From positions 62,001 to 126,000 of the forward strand of contig CBDFNQ010000036.1 of the NCBI GenBank assembly GCA_965250225.1: 64,000 bases of DNA, read 5' to 3'. The position numbers and the translations under genes are program-made. A model generated the notes under the pieces. It made no database searches. It was given only the letters and a program-made list of their open reading frames with translations, and was not told the DNA's origin. The stretch is from CBDEUK01 sp965250225 (GTDB lineage: Bacteria; Pseudomonadota; Gammaproteobacteria; Eutrophobiales; Eutrophobiaceae). This document shows positions 6,823 to 16,729 of this stretch, piece by piece (the first letter of the stretch is position 1; every line of letters starts with the position of its first letter).

Positions 6823-7656
6823 ATGGCAACCTATGCCATTGGTGATCTCCAGGGTTGTTTTGATGAGCTTCAGGATCTGTTAGATCGCATTCATTTTGAT
6901 CAAGAAAATGATCAACTCTGGTTTGCTGGCGACTTGGTCAATCGCGGTCCAAAATCACTTGAATGCCTACGCTTTGTGAAGAATCTTGGTGATGATGCCA
7001 AAACTGTTTTAGGTAATCATGATCTGCATTTGCTCGCGATAGCCAACGGAGTTCGCAAACCACATCACAACGATACTTTTGATGATATCTTGAACGCAGA
7101 AGATAAAACGGAACTGCTTGACTGGCTCAAAAAACAAAACTTACTGGTTCACGATAATAAACTTGGCTTTACAATAATACACGCTGGGCTACCACCACAA
7201 TGGTCACTACAACAAGCCATCGAATTGGCAAAGGAAATAGAGGCTTTGATAAAGGGTAATGAGTTCGATGGTTTTTTAAACGTGATGTATGGTGATGAAC
7301 CGGGTATCTGGCAAAATGATCTAAGCGGATTTGATAGATATCGTTACATCATAAATTGTTTTACGCGCTTACGTTATTGCACACTCGAAGGACAGATAAA
7401 TTTTTCTGATAAGGGTGCACCAGGGACGCAGAAAAAATCATTAATCCCCTGGTATCGCCACCCAAAAAGAGAAAGCAAAGACCATAAAATTTTATTCGGA
7501 CATTGGTCTACCGTCCATCTAGGTATAGATAACAACTTCCAGCAATGGAATGTATTCCCACTGGATAAAGGGTGTTTATGGGGAGGAGAGTTAACAGCTT
7601 TAAGACTGCAAGATGAAACGTGGTTTAGTGTGCCATCGAGACAAAAAAGTAATTAA
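6823..7656 (+). CDS. apaH: Symmetrical diadenosine tetraphosphatase
   Basis: 277 residues, normal length. Cleaves Ap4A to two ADP and so controls the alarmone-like dinucleotide and, in enterobacteria, RNA NpnN caps. The metallophosphatase motifs are intact: GDLQGCFDEL, FAGDLVNRGP, VLGNHDLHLL, IIHAGLPPQW and FGHWSTVHLG, supplying the Asp, Asn and His ligands of a binuclear metal site. Start ATG gives the usual MATYAIGDLQG. It lies 8 bases after apaG in the common apaGH pair. It converges with the next, decayed gene. Confidence 0.97.
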   Translation: MATYAIGDLQGCFDELQDLLDRIHFDQENDQLWFAGDLVNRGPKSLECLRFVKNLGDDAKTVLGNHDLHLLAIANGVRKPHHNDTFDDILNAEDKTELLDWLKKQNLLVHDNKLGFTIIHAGLPPQWSLQQAIELAKEIEALIKGNEFDGFLNVMYGDEPGIWQNDLSGFDRYRYIINCFTRLRYCTLEGQINFSDKGAPGTQKKSLIPWYRHPKRESKDHKILFGHWSTVHLGIDNNFQQWNVFPLDKGCLWGGELTALRLQDETWFSVPSRQKSN

Positions 7657-7684
7657 CCAAAGAAATATAAATTATATTTTAAAA

Positions 7685-8692
7685 TTAAAAAGAAAAACTC
7701 AAGCCGCCTATTATTCTGTAATCCGGTTCACTCTGTTGACCATTTAAATCGTTAACAATAGGTATACCAAGCGATGTAAAGAGAGAAACTTTATGTCCTA
7801 AACCGACACGCAGGCCTGGCGATAGATACAATGTATGCCCACCCGTATTTTCATCGTTGCGATCATTAATTTTCACGTGTTCACGTCTATCACCATTTAA
7901 TTCTAAAACCAAATCGACATAATCAAGAATGTCAAAGCTATGCGCATGTGAATCATGATCATGTCCACCTTCAGGAAAAGTAACTCTATAGCTGGCAGCA
8001 AGATTATAATTAAAGATGTCGCCCAGTTCAGTATCTTGTGATCCTTCTGTGACGGCTGTGTAGAGTAGATTTGCCGACAGACCTATCTTGCCCAGATTAT
8101 GGTTATAAGACAGTCCAAAGAACGGATCCCAGGAACCTGACCCCGGTTGTTGTTCTAGTTCAAACAAAGCTCCTTCTGCTTCTCTTACACCGTCTTCACC
8201 GGTAGGTGTTTTCAAACCCATCAAAAAAGCAATGTCCTGATTTTTTATCTTTAAAAAAACCTGTATTGGCTGAATAAAGATAAATCACCTATACCATTCG
8301 CATCACCCGCTAACTCAACTTCGCCTGCGCCACCATCATGCTCTGCCTCTCGAACATTTGAACGATCAAGATAAGGAAAAACTCAACCCAATCGTAAAAA
8401 TCGTCTGTTAGACCATAAGCAAGATTGGCAGCAACACTTAATAGACTCTCCACACTATGCACTTCCTCTTCAGCCGCGCCAAAGGCTTCCAATTGTTCAT
8501 CCGAAAATTCATTAAGTTCAATAAATTGGGTACCGAAACCTATCACAAATTTTACCCTCTGGCAGGGTTGCCCCTGGTGTGGTAATTATGGCTCCGGCAG
8601 CACCTGTCTCAAAACTAAGGCTGGCATGATCTGCCTTTACTGATTGCAAGTTAATAACAAACAAAAAGACAATAATAAAAATAAAAACGCAT
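7685..8692 (-). pseudogene. Outer-membrane beta-barrel protein with His-rich loop, broken by six +1 frameshifts
   Basis: Reading across frames gives one protein of about 330 residues. It has a signal peptide (ATG at 8692, AGGA 8 bases upstream; MRFIFIIVFLFVINLQSVKA), then DHASLSFETGAAGAIITTPG, GFGTQFIELNEFSDEQL and SVAANLAYGLTDDFTIGLSF. The 179-residue C-terminal part (7685-8224) ends in a barrel-like IIGGLSFSF. It resembles the MetA-pathway/transporter-type outer-membrane barrels and carries GGHDHDSHAHS, a possible metal-binding loop. Each break needs one base removed from an A or T run: near 8685 (A5), 8550 (T4), 8394 (A5), 8379 (A5), 8252 (A7) and 8240 (T6). Ligand unknown, though a divalent metal is plausible. 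Confidence 0.7.
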
Positions 8693-8760
8693 ATGAAAAA
8701 TTCCTGAACTAATTGCTTAAAAAGAGACGGGAGTATATAGAACTCTCAAGTCTTTTCCTA

Positions 8761-8778
8761 TGTGACAAAATTGTCGCA
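8761..8778. promoter_or_regulatory. Candidate operator, 18-base imperfect palindrome
   Basis: TGTGACAAAATTGTCGCA pairs at 7 of 9 positions with its own reverse complement. It lies 69 bases upstream of the start of the His-rich outer-membrane gene, in a non-coding stretch between that gene and folA. Size and symmetry fit a dimeric regulator site. The regulator is unknown. Confidence 0.35.
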
Positions 8779-8890
8779 GAGGAAAATTTAAGGGTCCGTT
8801 TTTTTGATCGACGAGGCAGTCAAGTGAAAACTACTTAAGATTGGCTCTGAATTTTAAATCCGTTTTAATATTATAAAACTATAATCGTAA

Positions 8891-9341
8891 TCATTTTTTA
8901 CTATCGGCTTTGAATACCTGCCTTTCAATTTCCCGCCACTCGGATCGATTGAAATCAGGAAAATAAATATCGCCTTCAACATCAGCATGAACTTCGGTTA
9001 AATATATACGAGAAGCTTTTTTCAATAGCCTGATTATATAACTCGGCACCACCCATAATCATCAGTTCATCGTGTTCATAACAATACTTATTTAAAACAT
9101 CCAGACTGTTCACAACAGTACATCCCTCTGACTTGTAGTATTTATTTCGCGTGACAATAATATTCTCTCGTCCCGGTAATGCCCGACCTATGGATTCATG
9201 TGTTTTTCGACCCATAATGATGGGTTTACCCATTGTGATAGCTTTAAAATGTTTTAGATCAGAAGACAGATGCCATGGAAGATCATTATCCTTACCGATA
9301 ACACCATTTCGATCCATGGCAACAATTAACGAAATAATCAT
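8891..9341 (-). pseudogene. folA: Dihydrofolate reductase, frameshifted near the C-terminus
   Basis: The frame from 9341 reads as a normal DHFR: MIISLIVAMDRNGVIGKDND, LPWHLSSDLKHFK, MGRKTHESIGRALPGRENIIV and IMGGAELYNQAI, which includes the substrate and NADPH-binding residues. It leaves frame in the A6 run at 9017-9022 (T on the plus strand) and stops at 8982. Removing one A restores ASRIYLTEVHADVEGDIYFP...REIERQVFKADSKK and a stop at 8891, giving 150 residues, normal family length. An essential folate enzyme truncated in beta-strands 6-8 would be unlikely to work, so a base-calling error is a serious possibility. It is the last gene of a tight leftward run with the RND pump, 12 bases after it. 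Confidence 0.85.
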
Positions 9342-9353
9342 ATAACTTTTCGT

Positions 9354-12300
9354 CTATGAGTAATTTTTATAATTTACTTTAAATAGAAGGCTGTATAAAA
9401 CCGGAACAAGTAATAACGTTAGTAAAGTTGCGAAAGCCAGACCAAATATTATTGAGATGGCCATGGGTTTGAACATAGCTGTACCACCCCACCATAGTGG
9501 CATCATGCCAAACACGGTTGTTGCTGTTGTTAATAAAATGGGTCTCAGTCGTTGCTGGCAGGCAAAAATAACCGCACTGGCTTGATCTTTACCAAATTCC
9601 TCGATTTCTATCTTGACCCTGTCTAGTAACACAATGGCATTATTAATTATGATCCCGGATAAAGAAATAATGCCTAATATGGTAAAGAAACCAAACGATG
9701 AATTGGCGATGAGCAATCCAAATGAAACGCCAATCAGGCCGAGTGGGATGGTTGTCAGGATGATAAACGGACGCCTTACAGAATTAAATTGAGCAACAAG
9801 CAATAATAAAATTAACATCGCTGCAATGGGTAACTTGGCAGCAATGGATGCATTGGCACTACCGGAATCTTCTGCTTCACCACCTTCTTCATAATGATAA
9901 TCTTTGGGCCAGGTTTTCCTGGCTTCTTCTAACCAGGGAGATAACGTTTTATTCACCTCCGCTGCAGTTGCATCATCACGCAATTGTGCTTTTAAGGTTA
10001 TTGTCCTGTATCGGTTACGGCGTTCTATCATGCCCGGTTCAAACACTAAACGAACATTGGCGACCTGTTTCAGTGGAACCGATTGCCCGCTGGATTGTGA
10101 ATACACACTGGTACCATCCAGCTTACTTATATCTTGTCTGTCTGCCGCTATAGAACGTAAAATAATTGGAATTAATTTATCGTCTTCACGGTATTCCGTC
10201 ATCTCAATCCCGGATAAGCTGGCCTTTAATGAATACGCAACATCATCACTGGTAACACCCGCCCGCCTGGCTCGTTCCTGATCGACTTCAACCAATAATT
10301 TTTTAGTTTGTTTTCCCCAGGTATTTTTTACCGATGCGATTAACGGATTTTGAAAGAGATGTCCCATGACCTCATCTGTAATTCGGTACAGCTCTTCAAA
10401 TTCCGGCCCTGAAATTCTGATTTGTATGGGATAACCTACAGGCGGGCCATTTTCAAGTCGGCTGAGTTTAATATTGAGATCTGGATAATGCGAACGTGCA
10501 TAATCCTCAATACCCTTGATGACAATTTCAACATCATTACTACTAACAGTGTTTGCAATTAAAAATGAATTTGCAGGATTTGGATTGGGTGGATTCAGAC
10601 CCAGATCAAACCGGGGGCCACCATCACCAATAAACGTTAACCAATTTTTTATTTTCGGTGACTCATTGTCAGAATTGACAAAGGTATCTTCCACATATTG
10701 ATCAATATCCGTCATGATAGATTGGCTCGCTTCAATAGACGTGCCCAATGGCATTTCAAACGTACCATTGAAAACTGGATCTTCTGATTGTTCTATAAAT
10801 TTCTTTTCTACAAGTCCAAGACAAAAAATTGCTGATATAAATAAACTGGCTATAAACAATCCGAATAAATATTTGTGCCTCAATACTCCAAGGAGAATCG
10901 TTCTATAAATGCGATAGGCTAAACTATCAAACTGTTCGACTGTTTCGTGCTTTAAAGATTTTTTACACAATGCTTTTGCCGCGAGCATCGGAATAATCGT
11001 CATTGCCAACAGCCATGAGGTTAAAAGAGTAATGGTTACGACATAGAATATGTCAGCCGTGTATTCTCCAACTGCTGATTCCGCCAAAGCAATTGGCATG
11101 AAGGCAGCGGCAGTCGTTAAAGAAGAAACAAGCAATGGCAGTAATAATTCTCGCCCGGATTCAGTAGCGGACTCAATCGCGGATAAACCCTTATCATATT
11201 TAACGATAACCGATTCGACTACCACAATTGCATTATCAACAAGCAGTCCCAAAGAAATAATTAACGCCGCCAGGGAAATCTGATTGATCGTAATACCAAA
11301 TATTTGCATAAAGTATAACGAAATGATCATTGCCGCAGGGATCAAGGCGGCAACAATCATCCCCGTTCTAAAACCCAATGCGAGCAGCATTACCAGACAG
11401 ACTATACCAATGGCCTGCAATAAATTACTGATGAAGCTGTCGACACTCTTTTCTACCAAGGAAGCCTGAAACCAGATCTTTTTAAGTTCAATACCCCAGG
11501 GATATTGCGCCTTAATCACAGGGATAACATCATCCAGCTTTTCACCCAACTTGAGGATGTCACCTCCTTCACGCATGGAAATAGCAATCGCTAGTGCAGG
11601 CTGTCCATTGACACGTGTGACACTGTCAGGAGGATCGGCATAGGCGCGGTAAACATTTGCAATGTCGCCAAGATAAACAACACTGCCATTTGGAATTTGA
11701 ATGACCGTCTTGCGTAAATCTTCTATCGATTCAAAATTACCGGTTGGCTCAAACACAATACGTTCTCTACCAGTCAAAATGTTACCACCGGAAGATAGTA
11801 TATTTGCTGAACTTAAAACACCCGAAAGTTGCTGAGGAGAAACTCCCAACTCTGAAAGCCGGGCATTATTGTATTCAATAAAGACAACCTCTTTCTGTGC
11901 ACCATGAACATCAACTTTTGCAATTTCAGGTATTTTTAAAAGACGATCACGAATTTCATCAGCAACATCTTTCAGTTCAGCATAGTTGTAACCATCACCA
12001 GTCAGGGTATAAACACTGCCAAACACATCACCGAATTCATCATTTACAAAAGGGCCATCTACACCATCAGGCAAATCAGATTTAACATCGTCGACCTTGC
12101 GCCGAAGATCGTCAAAGATTGGCCGCATATTTTTATACGACTCCAGAAAGTTAACGTTAATGATGGATATACCATTGCGTGATTCACTGGTAATAAAATC
12201 AATTTCAGGCATCTCCTGGATTTTCTCTTCCAGTTTATCCGTCACCAACAATTCTACTCTTTCCGGACTTGCTCCAGGTAGTCTTGTAGTGACAACGGCA

Positions 12301-12431
12301 ACCCTGATGATAAATCCGGGATCACGTGCCTTGGGTAATTGCGTGTATGCAACAAGACCACTGACTATTAGTATAGTGACCAGAATAAGTGCAACACGAT
12401 CATGTCTAAAAGCGAGTTGAGTGAGATTCAT
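9354..12431 (-). CDS. RND efflux pump inner-membrane subunit (HAE-1 type)
   Basis: 1025 residues, standard length for a proton-driven RND transporter. It begins MNLTQLAFRHDRVALIL with the first membrane helix, followed by the first periplasmic porter loop. Helices 2-6 are at about residues 335-475 and include SLGLLVDNAIVVVESVIVKYD. In AcrB this helix-4 motif is VDDAIV; here the second Asp is Asn, a variant seen in other RND pumps. The second porter loop and helices 7-12 follow, ending in LATLLTLLLVPVLYSLLF. With the MFP and TolC-like subunits just upstream it would form a tripartite pump exporting small molecules; substrate unknown. It lies between thyA and folA. Confidence 0.93.
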   Translation of the reverse strand: MNLTQLAFRHDRVALILVTILIVSGLVAYTQLPKARDPGFIIRVAVVTTRLPGASPERVELLVTDKLEEKIQEMPEIDFITSESRNGISIINVNFLESYKNMRPIFDDLRRKVDDVKSDLPDGVDGPFVNDEFGDVFGSVYTLTGDGYNYAELKDVADEIRDRLLKIPEIAKVDVHGAQKEVVFIEYNNARLSELGVSPQQLSGVLSSANILSSGGNILTGRERIVFEPTGNFESIEDLRKTVIQIPNGSVVYLGDIANVYRAYADPPDSVTRVNGQPALAIAISMREGGDILKLGEKLDDVIPVIKAQYPWGIELKKIWFQASLVEKSVDSFISNLLQAIGIVCLVMLLALGFRTGMIVAALIPAAMIISLYFMQIFGITINQISLAALIISLGLLVDNAIVVVESVIVKYDKGLSAIESATESGRELLLPLLVSSLTTAAAFMPIALAESAVGEYTADIFYVVTITLLTSWLLAMTIIPMLAAKALCKKSLKHETVEQFDSLAYRIYRTILLGVLRHKYLFGLFIASLFISAIFCLGLVEKKFIEQSEDPVFNGTFEMPLGTSIEASQSIMTDIDQYVEDTFVNSDNESPKIKNWLTFIGDGGPRFDLGLNPPNPNPANSFLIANTVSSNDVEIVIKGIEDYARSHYPDLNIKLSRLENGPPVGYPIQIRISGPEFEELYRITDEVMGHLFQNPLIASVKNTWGKQTKKLLVEVDQERARRAGVTSDDVAYSLKASLSGIEMTEYREDDKLIPIILRSIAADRQDISKLDGTSVYSQSSGQSVPLKQVANVRLVFEPGMIERRNRYRTITLKAQLRDDATAAEVNKTLSPWLEEARKTWPKDYHYEEGGEAEDSGSANASIAAKLPIAAMLILLLLVAQFNSVRRPFIILTTIPLGLIGVSFGLLIANSSFGFFTILGIISLSGIIINNAIVLLDRVKIEIEEFGKDQASAVIFACQQRLRPILLTTATTVFGMMPLWWGGTAMFKPMAISIIFGLAFATLLTLLLVPVLYSLLFKVNYKNYS

Positions 12432-12442
12432 AAATAATCGCC

Positions 12443-13537
12443 CTAGTCGATACGAACACGCAAACCATCACGGATCACAGTTACACCGGCAATCACGACT
12501 TTATCACCCTCTTTAACACCGTCAGAAATCTCTAATCCTGCAGGAGTCAGTTCTCCTGTTATCACTGCTTGTCGGCGAATTAAACCCACCCCTTTTTCAG
12601 CTGCAGGTTCTATGATGTAAACATACCTTCCTGATACATCCTCGCCAACAGATACAACTGGTAACATAAAATTTTGTTCACCTGAATTCATATCGAAAGC
12701 GAAAGAAACCTGTGCCGCTAAACCAGAGCGAAGTCCATCAGGCTTATCCGTTAATGCAACAGTCACCGGATAGGTAGCCCCGGCAGTTGATGCAACACCA
12801 ACTTCTGTAACCTTTGCTGAAAATATTTTTTCAGGAAGTGCACTAAAGACTACTGAAGTGTCCATTCCTCTCTCGATCAATGCGATCATACTTTCGGGAA
12901 CCGCCAACACAACCTCCAATCTGTCACCACAGGTCACCAGGGCAATTGTTTGGCCAACACTCACATTCTCATTATTTTCTGCAAGTATCTCTGCTACTCC
13001 ACAGGCTTCTGCCGCCTTCAATTTTGTGTATGAAACATTTAAACGCGCCAGTTCAAGTGCTTTTCTTGCTGCGCTTACCTGTGCCTCACTGGATTCAGCT
13101 GTTGCACGTGCGGAATCCAGATCATTCCTCGAAATATTATTGTTTTCATACAAGCCCTTTACTCGCTCAAAGTTCGCCTGTGCATTTCTTAAGGTTGCTT
13201 TTGACTGAGATAAATTAGCGACTGCTTGTTGTGCTTCAAGTTGATATTGTGAGGGATCCAGTTCTGCAATAATCTTTCCGGGTTGTAATTGGTCACCCAC
13301 CTCCACGGAAATAGATCGAATTGCTCCGCCTACTCTGAAACTCAAATTCGATTCCTGCCCCGCTCTGGCCAGACCTGAATAAGTATGCATTGTGCCACGT
13401 TCAATCGATGTTACAGTTTGATAACGAACAGGTCTTAATGACGCTTCCACTCCGGTGTTCTCAACATCTTCTTCCCCACATGCGGGCAACATCGAAACCA
13501 GAAGCAAATATAAAAATAGTCTAATCGTTGACTTCAT
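12443..13537 (-). CDS. RND efflux periplasmic adaptor (membrane fusion) lipoprotein
   Basis: About 364 residues from the ATG at 13537, preferred over a GTG nine bases earlier because AGGTGAAG precedes the ATG at good spacing. The signal peptide ends in a lipobox SMLPAC, so the mature protein is an inner-membrane lipoprotein. Domains follow the HlyD/AcrA order: lipoyl half (VGGAIRSISVEVGDQLQPGKIIAELDPSQYQLEAQ), alpha-hairpin (about 95-160), second lipoyl half (NVSVGQTIALVTCGD), beta-barrel and membrane-proximal domain. It links the RND subunit (11 bases downstream) with the TolC-like protein (25 bases upstream). One operon is implied. Confidence 0.92.
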   Translation of the reverse strand: MKSTIRLFLYLLLVSMLPACGEEDVENTGVEASLRPVRYQTVTSIERGTMHTYSGLARAGQESNLSFRVGGAIRSISVEVGDQLQPGKIIAELDPSQYQLEAQQAVANLSQSKATLRNAQANFERVKGLYENNNISRNDLDSARATAESSEAQVSAARKALELARLNVSYTKLKAAEACGVAEILAENNENVSVGQTIALVTCGDRLEVVLAVPESMIALIERGMDTSVVFSALPEKIFSAKVTEVGVASTAGATYPVTVALTDKPDGLRSGLAAQVSFAFDMNSGEQNFMLPVVSVGEDVSGRYVYIIEPAAEKGVGLIRRQAVITGELTPAGLEISDGVKEGDKVVIAGVTVIRDGLRVRID

Positions 13538-13562
13538 ACTCTTCACCTGAAATTGTTAAGAC

Positions 13563-15908
13563 TTATTGTGTCTTGTAATATTGATCCAGTTCCTGGTACC
13601 AATTCTCAAAACCTTCCGCTGTCAATAACAAATCAAAATTAGCTACGGAACGTTGTATTTCTATCCAGTCAATCATGAAAGTATATTCTGCTTCAACAGC
13701 AGATAGATTTGAGGCCAGAGCAGCGTCTTGTGCATCAATTAAGTCTGTAATCGAAACCACACCTTTGGAATACGAATCAATAACCAAAGAAAGGTTTTCG
13801 ACCGCAGCTTCAGCTGCATCATTGGATAACCGAATCGCCGGATAACTTCCAAATGCTTTTTGTAAAGCGGATCTTACTCGTGCTTCAACTTGTTCTCTAA
13901 TGCTTGCTTTTTGATAATGATTTTGCATCAACGTATTACTAGCACGTGACACTTCTGATTTTCGTGCACCACCTGCAAACAAAGGTAATGTCGCCTGGAT
14001 ACCAACTAACCAATCATCATCAAATAAATTAGGGCTACCATTACCCAGACCACCCCTTTCGAGGTTTCGTCCATACTGTGCACTCAAAGTTACATCAGGC
14101 ACATAGTAAGCACGTTCCGCTGCCAGTAATTGTCGTTTGTTCGAGAAGATTACAAAATCTGTTTGCTCTAGCTCAGGTGAATTGCTGATAGCGCGCTCAA
14201 CTTCAAAATCAGTGAATATATCAAAACTAAATGGACTATCAAAAAATCGTTTGAAACGCTCGCTATCCAATATAGATAAAAGACCAGAAATACCCTCATC
14301 TGTCACAGCAATGGAGCCAGATAGATCCATATTTAATAGTCGTTTGAGCTCTGTTCCGGTTCGATCGCGTTCTGATTCCGCTGAATATAAATTCCTTCTA
14401 TCCGTTGCTAATTGACTTTTCCAACGTAGTACTTCTGATCGATCAGAATAACCAATTCTTAATCTTGCCTCGGCCAATTCCAGATTAGTTTCAGTTACGC
14501 TTAAATTAGATTTCCTGACTTTCACAGTCGCAGTAGTTTGTAATAATTGAATATACGTTGTTGAACTTAAACTGATCACGTCAAGGATACGACTTCGTAA
14601 AGCGGCATCTTCTGCTTGTAGTAATAGCTGTGCGATGTCATAACCTGACTTTCTACTTTCAGAATAAATAACCTGACTCGCTGTCAAGTCCGCATCGGAT
14701 GATCGTTGTGCCTGAGACTGGCCCGCACGATTACGATCAATTTGTGAAACACCGACACCTATGCTCAGTTGTGGCAGTAAAGAAGATCGCGTATTCGTTA
14801 CGTTATCTTTGGCTAATTCCAGATCCAGCTTGTCTATCTGCAGAGAAAGGTTAGCATTAACTGCCTGCTCTATCGCATCAACCATCGTAAAAGGAATTTC
14901 GTCTTCTATTATTTCGTCATGTAACACATCGGCGATTTCAAGAAATTGCCACTTAGGTGAAAAACCAATTGCCCTTGCAGTCTTCATATTAAGAGCAAGT
15001 TTTTGTGGTTGATCGAGTTCAACCTTTAAATCAGCCGGGTTAACTCCGAGTAGAATACTTTGGACATACAAGGCGATGCGCCTGGCAAAACGAATGTTAT
15101 CAATTTCACGACCACTTGCTGTAGCCATCAATCCCATTTCCAGTTCATCTCTGCCTAACAATGAAAAAGTTGGAATTTTTCGATCAATTAAATTATCGGA
15201 AAAATTTTTAAAATCCGATTTGCTAAATCTAAATAATGGAGGAACGTATACTGCGTCAACATCATCAGACATACCATCAAGCGCTTCTACTGGACTATCA
15301 ATCACAGGCAATATTGTCAGTTTAAAACCAAGCTCCTGCTGAACCTTGTAAGTTGTTCCCTTTAACTGTGGCAAGGTCTCCAGGAACAAACGATCGACAG
15401 GAAGGGCAAGATGTTCAAATTGGGTCAACGCATAAAACTGTCTTAGATCTTCTTCAACCGTTCGATTGTCACTAACATAAACATAATTATATTTCCCGCT
15501 GGCTCCATTTTTATAAGGTAATTCCTGCAATATACGATCTGCGACAATCGGAGCAATGACAGGCTTATTTAATTTTTCAAATTGTGCAGCCTGATGAGAG
15601 GCCAACAATCCATTGGCAATGATCAAATCAACCTCAGGATCATTTAATAAATCATCCAGAGCATTTTTTATACCATCAACCTGCCAGTTACCGTCCCTTG
15701 TTTTATTTTCTGGGAATACAACATTAAATTCACCTGCCGTTAAATCCTTGATTTCCTTAATTACCTGATTGATTGGTAGGATTTCACGCTGTAACGGACC
15801 ATCACGAACAATTGCAATTTGGATTATCTCATCTGCATTTGCATTCGATATGCACAGAAGAATAAATATAACCAATAAAACAAGATGGCTGTGTAATTTT
15901 ATTAACAC
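13563..15908 (-). CDS. Fusion of ABC-type substrate-binding domain and TolC-family outer-membrane factor
   Basis: 781 residues, against about 430-490 for ordinary TolC proteins. A signal peptide (LVLLVIFILLCISNANA) is followed by about 310 residues resembling the ABC_sub_bind type of periplasmic binding proteins: IQIAIVRDGPLQREILP, DPEVDLIIANGLLASHQ, KPVIAPIVADRIL, VDAVYVPPLFRFS, and a repeated-lobe closure LNMKTARAIGFSP. From about residue 335 (PFTMVDAIEQAVNANLSLQ) the protein becomes a TolC/OEP outer-membrane efflux protein, with two repeats of coiled-coil hairpins (ELAEARLRIGYSDRSEVL; IDSYSKGVVSITDLIDAQ) and barrel strands (LSAQYGRN, VGIQATLPLFAGG). It is the exit duct for the RND pump encoded downstream. 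The binding domain may sense or present cargo; that is inference. Confidence 0.85.
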   Translation of the reverse strand: MLIKLHSHLVLLVIFILLCISNANADEIIQIAIVRDGPLQREILPINQVIKEIKDLTAGEFNVVFPENKTRDGNWQVDGIKNALDDLLNDPEVDLIIANGLLASHQAAQFEKLNKPVIAPIVADRILQELPYKNGASGKYNYVYVSDNRTVEEDLRQFYALTQFEHLALPVDRLFLETLPQLKGTTYKVQQELGFKLTILPVIDSPVEALDGMSDDVDAVYVPPLFRFSKSDFKNFSDNLIDRKIPTFSLLGRDELEMGLMATASGREIDNIRFARRIALYVQSILLGVNPADLKVELDQPQKLALNMKTARAIGFSPKWQFLEIADVLHDEIIEDEIPFTMVDAIEQAVNANLSLQIDKLDLELAKDNVTNTRSSLLPQLSIGVGVSQIDRNRAGQSQAQRSSDADLTASQVIYSESRKSGYDIAQLLLQAEDAALRSRILDVISLSSTTYIQLLQTTATVKVRKSNLSVTETNLELAEARLRIGYSDRSEVLRWKSQLATDRRNLYSAESERDRTGTELKRLLNMDLSGSIAVTDEGISGLLSILDSERFKRFFDSPFSFDIFTDFEVERAISNSPELEQTDFVIFSNKRQLLAAERAYYVPDVTLSAQYGRNLERGGLGNGSPNLFDDDWLVGIQATLPLFAGGARKSEVSRASNTLMQNHYQKASIREQVEARVRSALQKAFGSYPAIRLSNDAAEAAVENLSLVIDSYSKGVVSITDLIDAQDAALASNLSAVEAEYTFMIDWIEIQRSVANFDLLLTAEGFENWYQELDQYYKTQ

Positions 15909-15912
15909 AATA

Positions 15913-16707
15913 CTAAACAGCTATCGGTGCTTTGATGGCAGGATGTGACTGGTAATTAATCACTTCAAAATCCTCATAACGAAATGAAAATATATCTTTA
16001 ACATCAGGATTGATTTTCATTTGAGGCAATGACAACGGCTTGCGAGACAATTGTTCTTCTACTTGTTCAAAATGATTCAGGTACAGGTGCGCATCACCAA
16101 AGGTATGGACAAAATTGCCCACTTCCAAATCGGTTATTTGTGCAACCATCATGAGTAGCAAGGCATAAGAAGCAATATTAAATGGTACACCCAAAAAGAT
16201 ATCTGCACTGCGTTGATAGAGTTGACAGGAAAGTTTTCCATCCGCCACATAGAACTGGAAAAAAGTATGACAGGGCATCAATGCCATCTTATCCAGTTCA
16301 CCGACATTCCAGGCACTAACAATCAAGCGTCTTGAATCGGGATCATTTTTGATCAGTTCAATTATTTGTTTGATTTGATCAACTGTTCTTCCATCGTTTG
16401 TTTTCCAGGAACGCCATTGAGCACCGTAGACAGGGCCAAGATTGCCATCTTCATCCGCCCACTCATCCCAGATACTGACACCGTGCTCTTTCAAATATTG
16501 AACATTCGTTTCACCATTTAAAAACCAGAGCAATTCATGGATGATGGATTTGAAATGTAATTTTTTTGTAGTAACTGCTGGATAACCTTCATTCAGATCA
16601 AACCGCATCTGATAACCGAATACACTTAATGTCCCTGTTCCGGTTCTGTCTTCCTTTTTTACGCCATGCTGTCTGACGTGTTGCATTAAATCCAGATACT
16701 GCTGCAT
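15913..16707 (-). CDS. thyA: Thymidylate synthase
   Basis: 264 residues, identical in length to the Escherichia coli enzyme. Methylates dUMP to dTMP with methylene-tetrahydrofolate, yielding dihydrofolate that FolA recycles. Catalytic Cys is in LMPCHTFFQFYV; other conserved blocks are DRTGTGTLSVFGYQMRF, the dUMP phosphate-binding QRSADIFLGVPFNIASYALL, and the C-terminal SHPAIKAPIAV. It lies 22 bases after lgt, a frequent gammaproteobacterial pair, and only 4 bases before the TolC fusion gene. Confidence 0.98.
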   Translation of the reverse strand: MQQYLDLMQHVRQHGVKKEDRTGTGTLSVFGYQMRFDLNEGYPAVTTKKLHFKSIIHELLWFLNGETNVQYLKEHGVSIWDEWADEDGNLGPVYGAQWRSWKTNDGRTVDQIKQIIELIKNDPDSRRLIVSAWNVGELDKMALMPCHTFFQFYVADGKLSCQLYQRSADIFLGVPFNIASYALLLMMVAQITDLEVGNFVHTFGDAHLYLNHFEQVEEQLSRKPLSLPQMKINPDVKDIFSFRYEDFEVINYQSHPAIKAPIAV

Positions 16708-16729
16708 AGTGACTTCCTGCTAATTATTT

